Assembly (NCBI RefSeq): GCF_001613425.1
Contig: NZ_BDCI01000010.1
Location: 1 to 64,000 of the forward strand
Direction of reading: 5' to 3'
Length of the DNA: 64,000 nucleotides
Source: Nocardia vulneris
GTDB taxonomy: Bacteria > Actinomycetota > Actinomycetes > Mycobacteriales > Mycobacteriaceae
Shown: positions 27,661-36,871 of the stretch, piece after piece
How positions within the stretch are numbered: the first letter of the stretch is position 1
How the letters are laid out: every line of letters starts with the position of its first letter
The notes under the pieces: model-generated
Told to the model about the DNA's origin: nothing
What the model saw: only the letters and a program-made list of their open reading frames with translations
The model's database searches: none
Program-made: the position numbers and the translations under genes

Positions 27661-29943
27661 TCACCGCGCGAAGCGCACCTTGCGCAGTCGCAAGCTGTTC
27701 GACACCACGAAGAACGACGAGAAGGCCATGGCCGCACCGGCGATCAGCGGATTCAGGAAGCCCAGTGCGGCAACCGGAATGGCGAGCACGTTGTAGCCGA
27801 ACGCCCACACCAGGTTGCCCTTGATGGTGCGCAATGTGGCGTGCGCCAACTCGATCGCGTCGGCGACCGCGCCCAGATCCTCGCGGACCAGGATGACGTC
27901 GGCGGCCGCGATCGCGACATCGGTGCCCGCGCCGATCGCCATGCCGAGGTCGGCGGTGGCCAGCGCCGCGCCGTCGTTGATGCCGTCGCCGACCATCACC
28001 ACCCGGTGCCCCTGCTCCTGCATGCGGGCGATCAGCTCGACCTTGCCCTCCGGCAGCAGTTCGGCGACCACCTCATCGATGCCGATCTCGTCGGCCACCG
28101 CCTGCGCGGCGAAGGCGTTGTCGCCGGTGAACATCAGGACGCGCAGCCCGAGCCGGTGCAGCCGGGCGATCGCCGCCGCCGCGGTGTCCTTGACGGTGTC
28201 GGCCACCGCGACGACCGCGACGACCGCACCGTCCACCGCGACGAGCACCACGGTGCGCCCGGACTTCTCCTGCCTGCGCACCGCGCGCTGGGCTTCCTGC
28301 GGGATCTCGATGCCCTGATCGTCGAACAGCCGTGCCCGGCCGACCAGCACGGTGCGTCCGTCGACGACGCCGCGCGCGCCCAAACCCGGTAGCGCTTCGA
28401 AGGATTCGACAGCGGGCAGGTCGTCGTCGAGCTGCTCGCGGGCGTAGCGGGTGAGCGCGGCCGCGACCGCGTGCTCGGAGGCCGCCTCCACCGCGCCGGC
28501 CCACCGCAGCACCTCGGCGACTGCGTACGGCGCGTGTTCGGTCACCGCGACGACGCTCATCGCGCCGTTGGTCACGGTGCCGGTCTTGTCCAGCACCACG
28601 GTGTCCACGTCGCGGGTGGCCTCCAGGGCCTGGTGGCCTTTGATGAAAATGCCCAGCTGCGCACCACGCCCGGACGCCACCATCAGCGCGGTCGGAATGG
28701 CCAGCCCCAGCGCGCACGGGCAGGCCACCACCAGCACCGCCAGCGCGGCCGCGCCCGCGCGATCGGCGCCGGCGCCCGCGATCAGCCAGATCACGAACGT
28801 CGCCGCGGTGATCAGGAAGACGAACGGCACGAACACCGCCGACACCCGGTCGGCGATGCGCTGCATGCGCGCCTTGCCGGTCTGCGCCTCTTCGACGAGC
28901 CGGATCATGCCCGACAGTTTCGTATCCGCGCCCACCGCTGCGGCTTCCACGATCAGCCGTCCGGTGAGCGCGGTGGTGCCGCCGATCACGGCCGTGCCCG
29001 CATGCACGTCGACCGGGATCGACTCACCCGTCATCGCACTGGCGTCGACACTCGATTCACCCGACACGACCAGCCCGTCGGTGGCGATGGTCTCGCCCGG
29101 ACGCACCACGAAACGCTGCCCCTCGACGAGTTCGCCGATGGGAACCCGCATTTCGCGACCGTCCCGGGTCAGCACGGTCACCTCGCGCGCACCCAGCGCG
29201 GCCAGTGCCCGCAGCGCGCTGCCCGCCGACCGTTTGGCCTTGGCCTCGAAATACCGTCCGGCCAAGACAAATGCGGTGACGCCCGCCGCGACCTCCAGGT
29301 AGATCGCGTCGCTCGCCCAGATCGCCGCCCAGACGCCGTCGGGCGCGGGGCCGGATCTGTTCGGGTGCAAGAACATGGTGTCCAGCGACCACAGCGTCGC
29401 GGTGAGCACACCGACCGAGACCAGCGTGTCCATGCTGGCCGCACCGGCTTTCGCGTTGGCCAGCGCCTTGCGATGGAACGGCGCCGCTGACCAGACCACC
29501 ACGGGTAGCGCCAGCACCGTGAGCACCACCTGCCAGCCGGTGAAGCGGGTCGAGGGGATGGTGGCGAACATCACCGACAGATCGGCCAGCGGGAAGAACA
29601 CCATCAGCGCGACCACCAGCCGCCGCAGCAGGCTGCTGACCTCCGCGTCCTCCGGGGCGGCGCTGATCGCCTCGGCCCGGTCGGTCACCGGCGCCGCACC
29701 GAAGCCGATCGCGTCGACCTCGGCGCAGAGTTGTTCGGCGGCGATGCCCGCGGCGGCGTCGATGGTGGCGATGCCGGTGGCGTAGTTCACCGAGGCGGTC
29801 ACGCCGTCGACCTTGTTGAGTTTGCGCTCGATCCGATTCGCGCACGCCGCGCAGCTCATGCCGGTGACGGCGAGCGAGATGCGGGTCGGTTCGGTGGCTG
29901 CGGCAGGCTGATCGGGTCGAAGCTGGTCGAGCTCGATGGTCAT
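27661..29943 (-). CDS. Copper-transporting P1B-type ATPase (CopA/CtpB-like)
   Basis: 760 residues from the ATG at 29943; the open frame upstream overlaps the anti-sigma gene. The N-terminal HMA domain has [12 protein letters not shown] (C31, C34). Core motifs: TGESIPV, the membrane CPC in [13 protein letters not shown], phosphorylation DKTGTVTNG, and [10 protein letters not shown]. The last two helices show the YN and MxxSS residues ([21 protein letters not shown]) of the Cu+ subgroup 1B-1. It moves Cu(I) outward, either for efflux or to load extracytoplasmic cuproenzymes. It is probably the counterpart of ctpB, next to the Rv0102-like gene. Confidence 0.93.
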   Translation of the reverse strand: MTIELDQLRPDQPAAATEPTRISLAVTGMSCAACANRIERKLNKVDGVTASVNYATGIATIDAAAGIAAEQLCAEVDAIGFGAAPVTDRAEAISAAPEDAEVSSLLRRLVVALMVFFPLADLSVMFATIPSTRFTGWQVVLTVLALPVVVWSAAPFHRKALANAKAGAASMDTLVSVGVLTATLWSLDTMFLHPNRSGPAPDGVWAAIWASDAIYLEVAAGVTAFVLAGRYFEAKAKRSAGSALRALAALGAREVTVLTRDGREMRVPIGELVEGQRFVVRPGETIATDGLVVSGESSVDASAMTGESIPVDVHAGTAVIGGTTALTGRLIVEAAAVGADTKLSGMIRLVEEAQTGKARMQRIADRVSAVFVPFVFLITAATFVIWLIAGAGADRAGAAALAVLVVACPCALGLAIPTALMVASGRGAQLGIFIKGHQALEATRDVDTVVLDKTGTVTNGAMSVVAVTEHAPYAVAEVLRWAGAVEAASEHAVAAALTRYAREQLDDDLPAVESFEALPGLGARGVVDGRTVLVGRARLFDDQGIEIPQEAQRAVRRQEKSGRTVVLVAVDGAVVAVVAVADTVKDTAAAAIARLHRLGLRVLMFTGDNAFAAQAVADEIGIDEVVAELLPEGKVELIARMQEQGHRVVMVGDGINDGAALATADLGMAIGAGTDVAIAAADVILVREDLGAVADAIELAHATLRTIKGNLVWAFGYNVLAIPVAALGFLNPLIAGAAMAFSSFFVVSNSLRLRKVRFAR

Positions 29944-29953
29944 GAAAGTCCGT

Positions 29954-30718
29954 TCACGCGGCGGGATCTTGGGTGGAACGCAGGTGGCCGAGGCGACGGC
30001 CGAACTGGGCGCCCGGCGGCAACACCAGATCGGCGGGTGCCCGATCGCTGGCCGGTGGCGAGGTTTCGGGGCGGCGGGTGCGATGCACCACCACGACCAG
30101 CGCCAGCGCGACGACGAGCACGCCGTGCGAGAGCACCCGCGAGATCGGCACCACGCCGGAGTACAGATCCGCGACGACGAACGCACTCAACGCCGCGACC
30201 AGCACGCCGAGTACCGGAAGCACCCCGGAGGCGGCGTGCGGGCGCACCGCGCAGTAGAGGAATCCGATGCCGATGGCCAGGCTCCACGCGGTGCTCTCGT
30301 TGAGCAGATGGCGGGTCATCTCGGCGCCGTGGTGATGGCTCATGCCGAAGTCGATCCCGGCGAGCTGCGCCAGGCCCAGCACGCATTGCAGGACACCGAG
30401 CGCGCCGAGCGCGACACGCGCCCAGCCGGCGCCTGTGGCGAACGCGACACCGCGCACCCCGGGCACGGCCGCGCGCCATCGCGACAGTCGCGCGCGATCC
30501 GGCCGTTCCAGCTCGGCGGCGGCGAAGATCGCATCGGTCAGATCGGGCGCGTACGACGAGGTGTCGCGCAGCCGTTTCGAGGTCTCGACGGCGGCGATGT
30601 ACCAGGAACAGCACTCGCCGCACTGCTCGAGATGCTCGTCCACGCGCGCCGCGGGAACGGTCTCCCGTTCGCCGTCGATCCGGGCGGACAGAGCCGTCCG
30701 GCACTCTTTGCACTCCAC
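29954..30718 (-). CDS. Membrane anti-sigma factor with ZAS zinc motif
   Basis: 254 residues from a GTG at 30718. Residues 1-45 form a zf-HC2/ZAS domain: C3xxC6, then H29-x3-C33-x2-C36, the zinc anti-sigma signature. Four to five membrane helices follow (about 100-230). A loop carries M126-S-H128-H-H-G-A-E-M134, then TRH, which looks able to bind a soft metal. The gene is divergent from the SigC-like gene (90 bp apart), so it most likely holds that sigma factor at the membrane. From memory it resembles M. tuberculosis Rv0093c. Its stop lies 10 bp before the copper ATPase start. Confidence 0.82.
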   Translation of the reverse strand: MECKECRTALSARIDGERETVPAARVDEHLEQCGECCSWYIAAVETSKRLRDTSSYAPDLTDAIFAAAELERPDRARLSRWRAAVPGVRGVAFATGAGWARVALGALGVLQCVLGLAQLAGIDFGMSHHHGAEMTRHLLNESTAWSLAIGIGFLYCAVRPHAASGVLPVLGVLVAALSAFVVADLYSGVVPISRVLSHGVLVVALALVVVVHRTRRPETSPPASDRAPADLVLPPGAQFGRRLGHLRSTQDPAA

Positions 30719-30808
30719 GTCCAGATTGTCGTCTACGGAGCCGTCGAAGTTCCCCGGGGTCGCTCGCCGGTTGTCGAGGCCGCCGTGGCGGCGGTTATTG
30801 TTCACCTC

Positions 30809-31375
30809 ATGCCCACCCCCGCCGACGACGACGAGACCACCCGCCTGGCGTTGGCGGCGGCTCGCGGCGACCGGCGGGCGTTGGAGAGCTTCATCCGCGC
30901 CACGCAGAAGGACGTGTGGCGGCTGCTCGCCCACCTGACCGAGGTCGGCCGGGCCGACGACCTGACCCAGGAGACCTACCTGCGCGCGCTCGGCAGCATC
31001 AAGCGTTTCGAGGGCCGCGCCAGCGCGCGCACCTGGCTGCTGTCCATTGCGCGCCGCGTCGTGGTCGATCAGGTGCGGATGGCGGTGGCGCGGCCGAAGA
31101 TCGCGCACGGGGTGGACTGGGCGGCCGCGGCCGACCGTCAGGTCTCGCGCCGCGACGGCCTCGCCGAGATCGTCGAACTGAACCTGCTGCTCGACGACCT
31201 CGCCCCCGAACGCCGGGAGGCGCTCGTGCTCACCCAGGTGCTCGGCCTGTCCTACGCCGAGGCCGCCACCGTGTGCGGCTGCCCGGTCGGCACGGTCCGT
31301 TCGCGCGTCGCGCGCGGTCGTGAAGATCTGGTCGCCGCAACCCGATTCGGCATCCGGCGCAGCGCCAACGGCTGA
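30809..31375 (+). CDS. sigC: ECF-type RNA polymerase sigma factor, SigC-like
   Basis: 188 residues. Region 2 has RATQKDVWRLLAHL and DDLTQETYLRALGSI; the region 2.4-like part is RASARTWLLSIARRVVVD. Region 4 has ALVLTQVLGLSYAEAATVC and GTVRSRVARGREDL. The wording is very close to M. tuberculosis SigC (for example the CGCPVGT segment). SigC in mycobacteria is tied to copper acquisition genes including the nrp operon and ctpB, homologues of which lie on both sides here. Regulation is probably by the divergent anti-sigma factor. No clear Shine-Dalgarno is seen. Confidence 0.85.
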   Translation: MPTPADDDETTRLALAAARGDRRALESFIRATQKDVWRLLAHLTEVGRADDLTQETYLRALGSIKRFEGRASARTWLLSIARRVVVDQVRMAVARPKIAHGVDWAAAADRQVSRRDGLAEIVELNLLLDDLAPERREALVLTQVLGLSYAEAATVCGCPVGTVRSRVARGREDLVAATRFGIRRSANG

Positions 31376-31499
31376 GCCGCCCGGCCGCTACCTCGCCCTT
31401 CTCGCCCAGGATCTGTTGGCCGGGAACAACCTTCGCCTCGCGCGCGATGACTCCTGGTGGCCCGCACCGGCTCCGGCCGCCCAAAATTCGCACCGCACC

Positions 31500-32228
31500 G
31501 TGTCAATTCCGGCGAAGTGGGCATTACCGGCGATCGGCACGGCTGAACACGAGCCGGACGGCGGCGGTGTGCTGGCGGCGATCGCGAGCAAACCACTCGG
31601 GTATCTGCTGCTGTGGATTCTCGTCTTCGGGTTCGCCGCCTTGGTGGCGTGGCGGGTCACCCAGGTGGCCAGTGCCCGGCGGACCTATTCGGGCGGACAC
31701 CGGCTCTATGCCGCACTCTCCGGAATCGTCTATGCCCTGGCCTTTTTGGGCACACTGCGGTACGTCGTACACGGCCGGACGCCGAAGCCGAGCGATGCCA
31801 TCGCCCGTGACCTGACCGCCCGGATCCTGAGCTGGGACGGCGGCCAGGTGGTCGTGCTGCTGCTCGGCCTGGCCGTCATCGCCTTCGGGATCTGGCAGAC
31901 CGTGCGCGGCCTGCGCCTGGAATTCGTCGACGACCTGCGCATGGGCTGGATGACGCACGGCGCGCGTCAGGCCGCGATCTGGCTCGGCCGCATCGGTTAC
32001 GTCGCGCGCGGTGTCGTCGTGCTCGGTATCGGGCTCGCCGCCGTCGTCGCGGCGTTGAACTATGACCCGGCCGAGGCCAAGGGCGTCGACGCGGTCCTGC
32101 GCGATTTCGCCGAAATGCCTTTCGGCCCTTGGTTGCTCATCCTGGTCGCGCTCGGCCTGATGGCGTTCGGCGCGCTGTCCTTCCTGGAGGCCAAGCACCG
32201 CCGCACCTACGGCGGCGTCCCGGTCTGA
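31500..32228 (+). CDS. DUF1206 membrane protein, N-terminally truncated
   Basis: 242 residues from a GTG at 31500, with no ribosome site seen. DUF1206 proteins usually have three repeats of two helices (about 260-280 residues). Here the first helix pair is missing: the sequence opens in the loop before repeat two (GVLAAIASKPLGYLLLWILV). The later repeats are normal (ARQAAIWLGRIGYVARGVVV, PFGPWLLILVALGLMAFG). In-frame sequence upstream runs into the 3' end of sigC. It may be a remnant or a short functional form. Confidence 0.6.
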   Translation: MSIPAKWALPAIGTAEHEPDGGGVLAAIASKPLGYLLLWILVFGFAALVAWRVTQVASARRTYSGGHRLYAALSGIVYALAFLGTLRYVVHGRTPKPSDAIARDLTARILSWDGGQVVVLLLGLAVIAFGIWQTVRGLRLEFVDDLRMGWMTHGARQAAIWLGRIGYVARGVVVLGIGLAAVVAALNYDPAEAKGVDAVLRDFAEMPFGPWLLILVALGLMAFGALSFLEAKHRRTYGGVPV

Positions 32229-32246
32229 GCATCGGACCGGTACGGC

Positions 32247-33098
32247 TCAGCGGGTGGCGTCCATCCGCTGCGTCCCGATCACGGACAGCAGACGCAGCGC
32301 CTCTTCGGCGGAGGATCCCGGTGCGGCGGTATAGATCACGACGCGCTGGTCCCGGTCCGAGATGTCGAGGACGTCGCAGTTGACGGCGACCGGGCCGACC
32401 AGGGGATGGTCGAAGATCTTGCAGAGCGTGGGTTTCGCGCAGACGTCATGATCGGTCCACAGCGCCTCGAATTCCGCACTGCCCGTGCGGAGTTCGTGCA
32501 CCAGCTCGACCACCTCGGGATCGTCGGGGTAACGGGCCGCAGTGGCGCGCAGGACGTGGGCCGCGCTGCGCGCGAATTCGTCGGCGTCGGACACTCCGTA
32601 CAACCGCCGCCCCGCCACCTGCGGGCCGAGGAAGGCGCGCCGGACCAGGTTGCGGTCGCGGCGCGAGAGCGCGGAGAAGTCCTCCAGCAGAGCGGCGGCC
32701 AGATCGTTCCACGCGATCACCTCGTAGGTGGCCGACAGCACGACCGCGGCCGCCTGCGGCAGCCGCTGCAGCAGATCGAGGATGCTCTGCCGTACCTCGC
32801 GCGACGGACCGGCGGCAGGGCCGGGCGGTGCGCCCGCCAGGTGGTGCAGGTGGTCGCGCTCGGCGTCCGAAAGCCGTAACGCCCGGGCCAGCCCCGCCAG
32901 CACCTCGCGCGACGGACGTGGACCGCGAGCCTGTTCCAGGCGCGTGTAGTACTCAGTGGAGATGAAGGCCAGCTGCGCGGCCTCCTCGCGGCGCAGGCCG
33001 GGCGTGCGACGGCGGGAGCCCGCGGGCAGCCCCACGTCGGCCGGGGTGATCCGCTCCCGTCTGCTGCGCAGGAAGTCCGCGAGTTCTCGTCTGTCCAC
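32247..33098 (-). CDS. XRE-family regulator with MmyB-like ligand-binding domain
   Basis: 283 residues from a GTG at 33098 behind GGAGGC. Residues 1-80 form an XRE helix-turn-helix (RRTPGLRREEAAQLAFIST, YYTRLEQARGPRPSREVL). Residues 100-280 form the MmyB-like domain (VLSATYEVIAWNDLAAALL, RRAFLGPQVAGRRLYG, FEALWTDHDVCAKP), a PAS-like fold thought to bind fatty acids or similar ligands. Such regulators commonly sit beside a divergent SDR, which they repress, exactly as here. A near-perfect 31-bp palindrome lies between the two genes. Confidence 0.9.
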   Translation of the reverse strand: MDRRELADFLRSRRERITPADVGLPAGSRRRTPGLRREEAAQLAFISTEYYTRLEQARGPRPSREVLAGLARALRLSDAERDHLHHLAGAPPGPAAGPSREVRQSILDLLQRLPQAAAVVLSATYEVIAWNDLAAALLEDFSALSRRDRNLVRRAFLGPQVAGRRLYGVSDADEFARSAAHVLRATAARYPDDPEVVELVHELRTGSAEFEALWTDHDVCAKPTLCKIFDHPLVGPVAVNCDVLDISDRDQRVVIYTAAPGSSAEEALRLLSVIGTQRMDATR

Positions 33099-33126
33099 GC
33101 CTCCAGTGTGCTCGAGCGCCGCCGTA

Positions 33127-33157
33127 CCGAGCCAGGTACACCCGGTACCTGGCTCGG
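33127..33157. promoter_or_regulatory. 31-bp palindromic operator between the XRE and SDR genes
   Basis: Arms CCGAGCCAGGTAC (33127-33139) and GTACCTGGCTCGG (33145-33157) are perfect inverted repeats around ACCCG. The site is 28 bp from both flanking start codons, ideal for one MmyB-like dimer to repress both directions. Confidence 0.8.
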
Positions 33158-33185
33158 CCGCGGGCCCGGCCCGAGGGTTGACGCC

Positions 33186-33968
33186 ATGGACAACACACAG
33201 ATCGCCGGAGCGGATCTCCTGGCCGACAAGGTCGCCTTCGTCACCGGTGCCGGACGCGGGATCGGCGCCGCCGCGGCGCGGCTGTTCGCCAGGGAAGGGG
33301 CCCGGGTGCTGCTCGCGGCGCGGACGGAGACACAGCTCGAAGCGGTGACCGAGGACATCGCCGCGGCGGGCGGCACCGCCGACTACGTGGTGTGCGACCT
33401 CGCCGATCCGGCCGCCGTACGGGCCGCCGTCGCGCATGCCGTCGATCGGTACGGGCGACTCGACGTCGCCTTCAACAACGGCGCGGCCGGCGTGCCGCCC
33501 GGCCCGATGGACCAGGCGCGGGAAGCCGACTTCGACCATGTCTACGACGTGAACCTGAAGGGCACGTGGGTGGCCATGGTCGCCGAGATCGAAGCCATCC
33601 GGGCCACCGCGGGGACGGGCGCGATCGTCAACACCTCGAGCGTCGGCAGCCTGATGGGCAACCCCGAACTTCCGGCCTACGGTGCCACGAAGGCGGGCGT
33701 CAACAGCCTCACCGTGAGCGCGGCCGTCACGTACGGCCCGGAAGGCATCCGCGTCAACGCCATCGCGCCGGGCACCACCTCGACGGAGATGCTGCACGAC
33801 TGGGATGCGCAGTCCCCAGGCGTCATCGAGCGGCTCAACGCCGTCACGCCGCTGCGCCGGGCCGCCGACCCCGACGAAATCGCCCAGGCCGCAGCCTGGT
33901 TGCTCAGTGACCGGGCCTCCTACGTCACCGGCACGGTGCTGCGCGTCGACGGCGGCATGCGCGCCTGA
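33186..33968 (+). CDS. Classical short-chain dehydrogenase/reductase
   Basis: 260 residues from the ATG at 33186. The cofactor loop is TGAGRGIGAAAARLF, followed by NNGAAG, the catalytic Ser in VNTSSVGSLMG, and Tyr/Lys in YGATKAGVNSL. The Arg after the second strand (AARTET) suggests NADP(H) preference. The substrate is unknown. Expression is probably controlled by the divergent MmyB-like regulator. It ends 14 bp before the convergent ABC ATPase gene. Confidence 0.9.
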   Translation: MDNTQIAGADLLADKVAFVTGAGRGIGAAAARLFAREGARVLLAARTETQLEAVTEDIAAAGGTADYVVCDLADPAAVRAAVAHAVDRYGRLDVAFNNGAAGVPPGPMDQAREADFDHVYDVNLKGTWVAMVAEIEAIRATAGTGAIVNTSSVGSLMGNPELPAYGATKAGVNSLTVSAAVTYGPEGIRVNAIAPGTTSTEMLHDWDAQSPGVIERLNAVTPLRRAADPDEIAQAAAWLLSDRASYVTGTVLRVDGGMRA

Positions 33969-33981
33969 CCCGCCACGGGTC

Positions 33982-34776
33982 TCATGAGTCGGCCAAAGGC
34001 TTTGCCGCGTAGTGCAATCGAATGACGCCGTCCTCGTGCCGGGCGGTGGTGGCGAGCACGCCGAAGACCTTGCGGAGCAGGGCGGGGGTCATCACGTCGA
34101 GCACCTCGCCCGCGGCGACGACCGCGCCGCGGTCGAGCACGACCAGCTGATCACAGTGGCGGACCGCGAGATCCAGCTCGTGCAGGACGGCGAGGGTGGT
34201 GATGCCGGTCGAGCGGATCAGGTCGAGCAGCTCGAATCGGGCACGGACGTCGAGGTGGTTGGTCAGTTCGTCGAGCACCAGCAGCCGGGGCTGCTGCGCC
34301 AGCGCCCGGGCGAGCAGCACGCGCTGGCGTTCACCGCCGGAGAGAGAACCGATGGTGCGCTCGGCGTAGGCGGTGACGCCGGTGCGCGCCATCGCGTCCG
34401 TGACGGCCGACTGGTCGCCCGCGGTGTCCCTGCTGAACAGCGAGTGGTGCGGATTGCGGCCGAGCCGCACCACCTCGTGCACGGTGAGTTCGGTTGCCCC
34501 GGAGCCGTTCTGCAGCACCGCCGCGGTGGTGCGGGCCGCCGCCCGGATCGACATCGCGCCGATATCGGCACCGTCGACGGCGACGACGCCGCTGCTGGGT
34601 GCCAGCGATCGATAGATCGTGCGCAGCAGGGTGGTCTTGCCGCTGCCGTTCGGCCCGACGATGCCCACCACCGCCCCGGGCGCTGCGTGCAACGTCACCC
34701 CGTCGAGCACCGCGGCCTCGCCGAAGGTGACCCGCACGCCGGTCACCGACAATTCGGCGGCCGGTCGCGCGCTCAT
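33982..34776 (-). CDS. FecE/BtuD-type ABC transporter ATPase, metallophore uptake
   Basis: 264 residues from the ATG at 34776, which overlaps the permease stop (ATGA). Walker A is GPNGSGKTT (41-49), signature LSGGERQRV, Walker B LLVLDEL, then NHLD; His of the switch is in VLHELDLAVRHCD. The usual LDEPTNHLD has Leu in place of Pro here. It powers uptake of iron-siderophore, heme or cobalamin-like ligands by the FecCD permease. It is the last gene of the isonitrile NRPS operon, so its cargo is probably the loaded isonitrile metallophore. Confidence 0.9.
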   Translation of the reverse strand: MSARPAAELSVTGVRVTFGEAAVLDGVTLHAAPGAVVGIVGPNGSGKTTLLRTIYRSLAPSSGVVAVDGADIGAMSIRAAARTTAAVLQNGSGATELTVHEVVRLGRNPHHSLFSRDTAGDQSAVTDAMARTGVTAYAERTIGSLSGGERQRVLLARALAQQPRLLVLDELTNHLDVRARFELLDLIRSTGITTLAVLHELDLAVRHCDQLVVLDRGAVVAAGEVLDVMTPALLRKVFGVLATTARHEDGVIRLHYAAKPLADS

Positions 34777-35819
34777 TGCAGACCGCCGTTGCGACGCAGC
34801 AGCCACAGGAAGAACGGCGCGCCGAACGCCGCCGTGAAGATGCCGAGCGGCAGCTCGTTGGGGGCGTCGACCGTGCGCGAAAGCAGGTCCACCGCAACCA
34901 GATACGCGGCTCCGATCAGCGCGGAGAGGGGAAGTACCCGCCGGTGGTCCAGGCCGAACGCCAGCCGCACCACATGCGGGATCACCAGGCCGACGAAGCC
35001 GATCCCGCCCGCGGCGGCGATCAGGACGCCGGTCAACAGCGCGGAGAGCACGAGCAGCAGGATCCGCAGCGTCCGCACGTCGACGCCCAGCGCGGTCGCC
35101 TGCTCGTCACCGGTGCCGAGCACGTTGAGCCGGCGCCCGAACGCCAGCACCACCGCGACGGTCACCAGCACGACCACGGTGACCGGGCCGAGCCGATCCC
35201 ACCGCGCCCCCGCCACGCTGCCCATCGTCCAGAACATCACCGTGCGCAGCTCGTTCGGCGTCGCGCGCAGTTGCAGATAGTTCGTGGCCGCCAGCAGCAG
35301 ATAGCCCACCGCCACACCCGCGAGGACCAGTCGAGTGGGCGCCAGCCTGCCGCGCTGCTGGCCGAGCAGGAACACCACCGCGATGGTGGCGATCGCGCCA
35401 CAGAACGCCGCGGTGGACACCCCGACGCCGCCGAGCGCGCCGCCGGCGGTGACGATCACGATGACCGCGCCGAGCGAAGCCCCGGACGACAGGCCGAGCA
35501 CGTACGGGTCCGCCAGCGGATTGTTCACCAGCGCTTGCAGTATCACCCCCGCCACCGCGAGTCCGCAGCCGCACAGCGCGGCCAGCAGCACCCGCGGCAG
35601 CCGGTAGCTCCAGACGATCTGATCGACGGTGAAGCCGACATCGGCTGTCCCTCCGGACAAATGGGCGACGATCACGCGGCCGGTGTCGGCCGCGGACACG
35701 GTCACCGACCCCACCGCGATCGACAGCACCGTCACCGCGAGCAATACCGCGGCCGCGCCGCCCAGCGCGATCGGCAGCGGCACCCTGGCCAGTGGCGGCC
35801 GGGGGCTGGTTCGCGTCAC
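34773..35819 (-). CDS. FecCD-type ABC transporter permease
   Basis: 348 residues from a GTG at 35819 that overlaps the lipoprotein stop (GTGA). About ten membrane helices with the family signatures RLPRVLLAALCGCGLAVAGV, LQALVNNPLADPYVLGLSSG and GFVGLVIPHVVRLAFG, the last near the ATPase-coupling loop. Only one permease gene is present, so it must act as a homodimer as in BtuC. It forms the channel for the substrate brought by the adjacent binding protein. The start is set by coupling; the frame is open to 35936. Confidence 0.92.
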   Translation of the reverse strand: MTRTSPRPPLARVPLPIALGGAAAVLLAVTVLSIAVGSVTVSAADTGRVIVAHLSGGTADVGFTVDQIVWSYRLPRVLLAALCGCGLAVAGVILQALVNNPLADPYVLGLSSGASLGAVIVIVTAGGALGGVGVSTAAFCGAIATIAVVFLLGQQRGRLAPTRLVLAGVAVGYLLLAATNYLQLRATPNELRTVMFWTMGSVAGARWDRLGPVTVVVLVTVAVVLAFGRRLNVLGTGDEQATALGVDVRTLRILLLVLSALLTGVLIAAAGGIGFVGLVIPHVVRLAFGLDHRRVLPLSALIGAAYLVAVDLLSRTVDAPNELPLGIFTAAFGAPFFLWLLRRNGGLQ

Positions 35820-36871
35820 CGGAACTGCTCGGGGTGCACCAGTTTCGCGATGCGCCCCACCGCCACGTCGTTGCTCGGGCCGAGGTAGATCGAATCCGCC
35901 AGTACCGCATAGCTTCCGGTCGCGGCAGCCGGCCACTGCGGGAACTGCGCGAGAATCCGTTTCGCGACCGCGTCGATATCGGGGCTGCGGTAGTTCACCA
36001 CGACCAGCCCGTCGATGGGCGTCGCGGCGAGCTGCTCCTTGCTGATCGTCACGAACGTGGTGCCGTCGGTCCGCTCGAACGGATTCACCCCACCCGCTTT
36101 ACCGATGACGTCGTTCCAGATGCCGCCCGCCGCGATCGCCGAGAAGTCGGAATCGTCGCCGCCCATGCCCATCCCGGCGAAGACGAGCAGGACGTTTTTC
36201 TTCGGCTGCCCGGCCACCCGGGCGGTGGTCGCCGCGACGGCGCGCTGCGAATCGGTGATGAGCCGATCGGCCCGGCCCGGCACGTCGAAGATGGCCCCGA
36301 GGTCGCGCAGCAGGGCGTAGCTGTCCTCGATCGTCGGCGTGCCGGTGACCGCCCCCGTGACGCCGCAGTTGGCCCTGGGCACATAGGTATTCGCACCGGC
36401 GGCGGCCAGCTCGTCCCTGGTGGCGAAGCCCTGGTCGGCGGCGAAACCGCCGCCGCCGGTGGAGATCACGAGATCGGGCCGCTGGTTCAGCATGGCCTCC
36501 CGGGGAATGTCCTGCAGGCTGTTCGGGGTGATGTTCCCGGTGGGGAGCGCATCGATCGCGGCGGCGCGGCCGGGCACGTCGGAATTGCCGTAGGACTGGG
36601 CGTTGGCCACTACCCGGTCGGCCACGCCGAGCGCGAGCAGCGCCGACACCTCGCCGACCGAACCGCCGTTCATCACCACGACGCGTTTCGGGGCCGCGGT
36701 GAATGTGTAGCTCTTTCCACAGTTCTCCAGGGACAGCGGGTATTTCGTGACGCCTTCGGTCGCCGCGGACGCGGGCCGGGTATCGGTGGCATCGGTCACC
36801 GACGTGGTGCAGGCGGTCGCGGCGAGCACGCTCGCCGCGAGTACCGGCAGCAGTGCGTGTTTGATCAGCAT
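35816..36871 (-). CDS. Periplasmic-type metallophore-binding lipoprotein (FepB/BtuF fold)
   Basis: 351 residues from the ATG at 36871 behind GAAGAGG, overlapping the NRPS stop by 7 bp. The signal [15 protein letters not shown] has a plausible lipobox, so the mature protein would be anchored at C21. The TroA/FepB fold is seen in [45 protein letters not shown] and a long linking helix. It should bind a metal chelate outside the membrane. The overlap with the NRPS gene makes the peptide made by that enzyme the obvious ligand. Confidence 0.88.
   Translation of the reverse strand: MLIKHALLPVLAASVLAATACTTSVTDATDTRPASAATEGVTKYPLSLENCGKSYTFTAAPKRVVVMNGGSVGEVSALLALGVADRVVANAQSYGNSDVPGRAAAIDALPTGNITPNSLQDIPREAMLNQRPDLVISTGGGGFAADQGFATRDELAAAGANTYVPRANCGVTGAVTGTPTIEDSYALLRDLGAIFDVPGRADRLITDSQRAVAATTARVAGQPKKNVLLVFAGMGMGGDDSDFSAIAAGGIWNDVIGKAGGVNPFERTDGTTFVTISKEQLAATPIDGLVVVNYRSPDIDAVAKRILAQFPQWPAAATGSYAVLADSIYLGPSNDVAVGRIAKLVHPEQFR

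Noticed and set aside
24471..27737. Minus-strand frame of 1088 residues
   Set aside because: It lies antisense to the mycofactocin-type SDR and the CopD/CtaG gene, both with full motifs. High GC leaves the opposite frame free of stops.
29944..30186. N-terminal extension of the copper ATPase
   Set aside because: It overlaps the anti-sigma gene and is Arg/Ser/Trp-rich noise; the HMA domain follows normally from the ATG at 29943.
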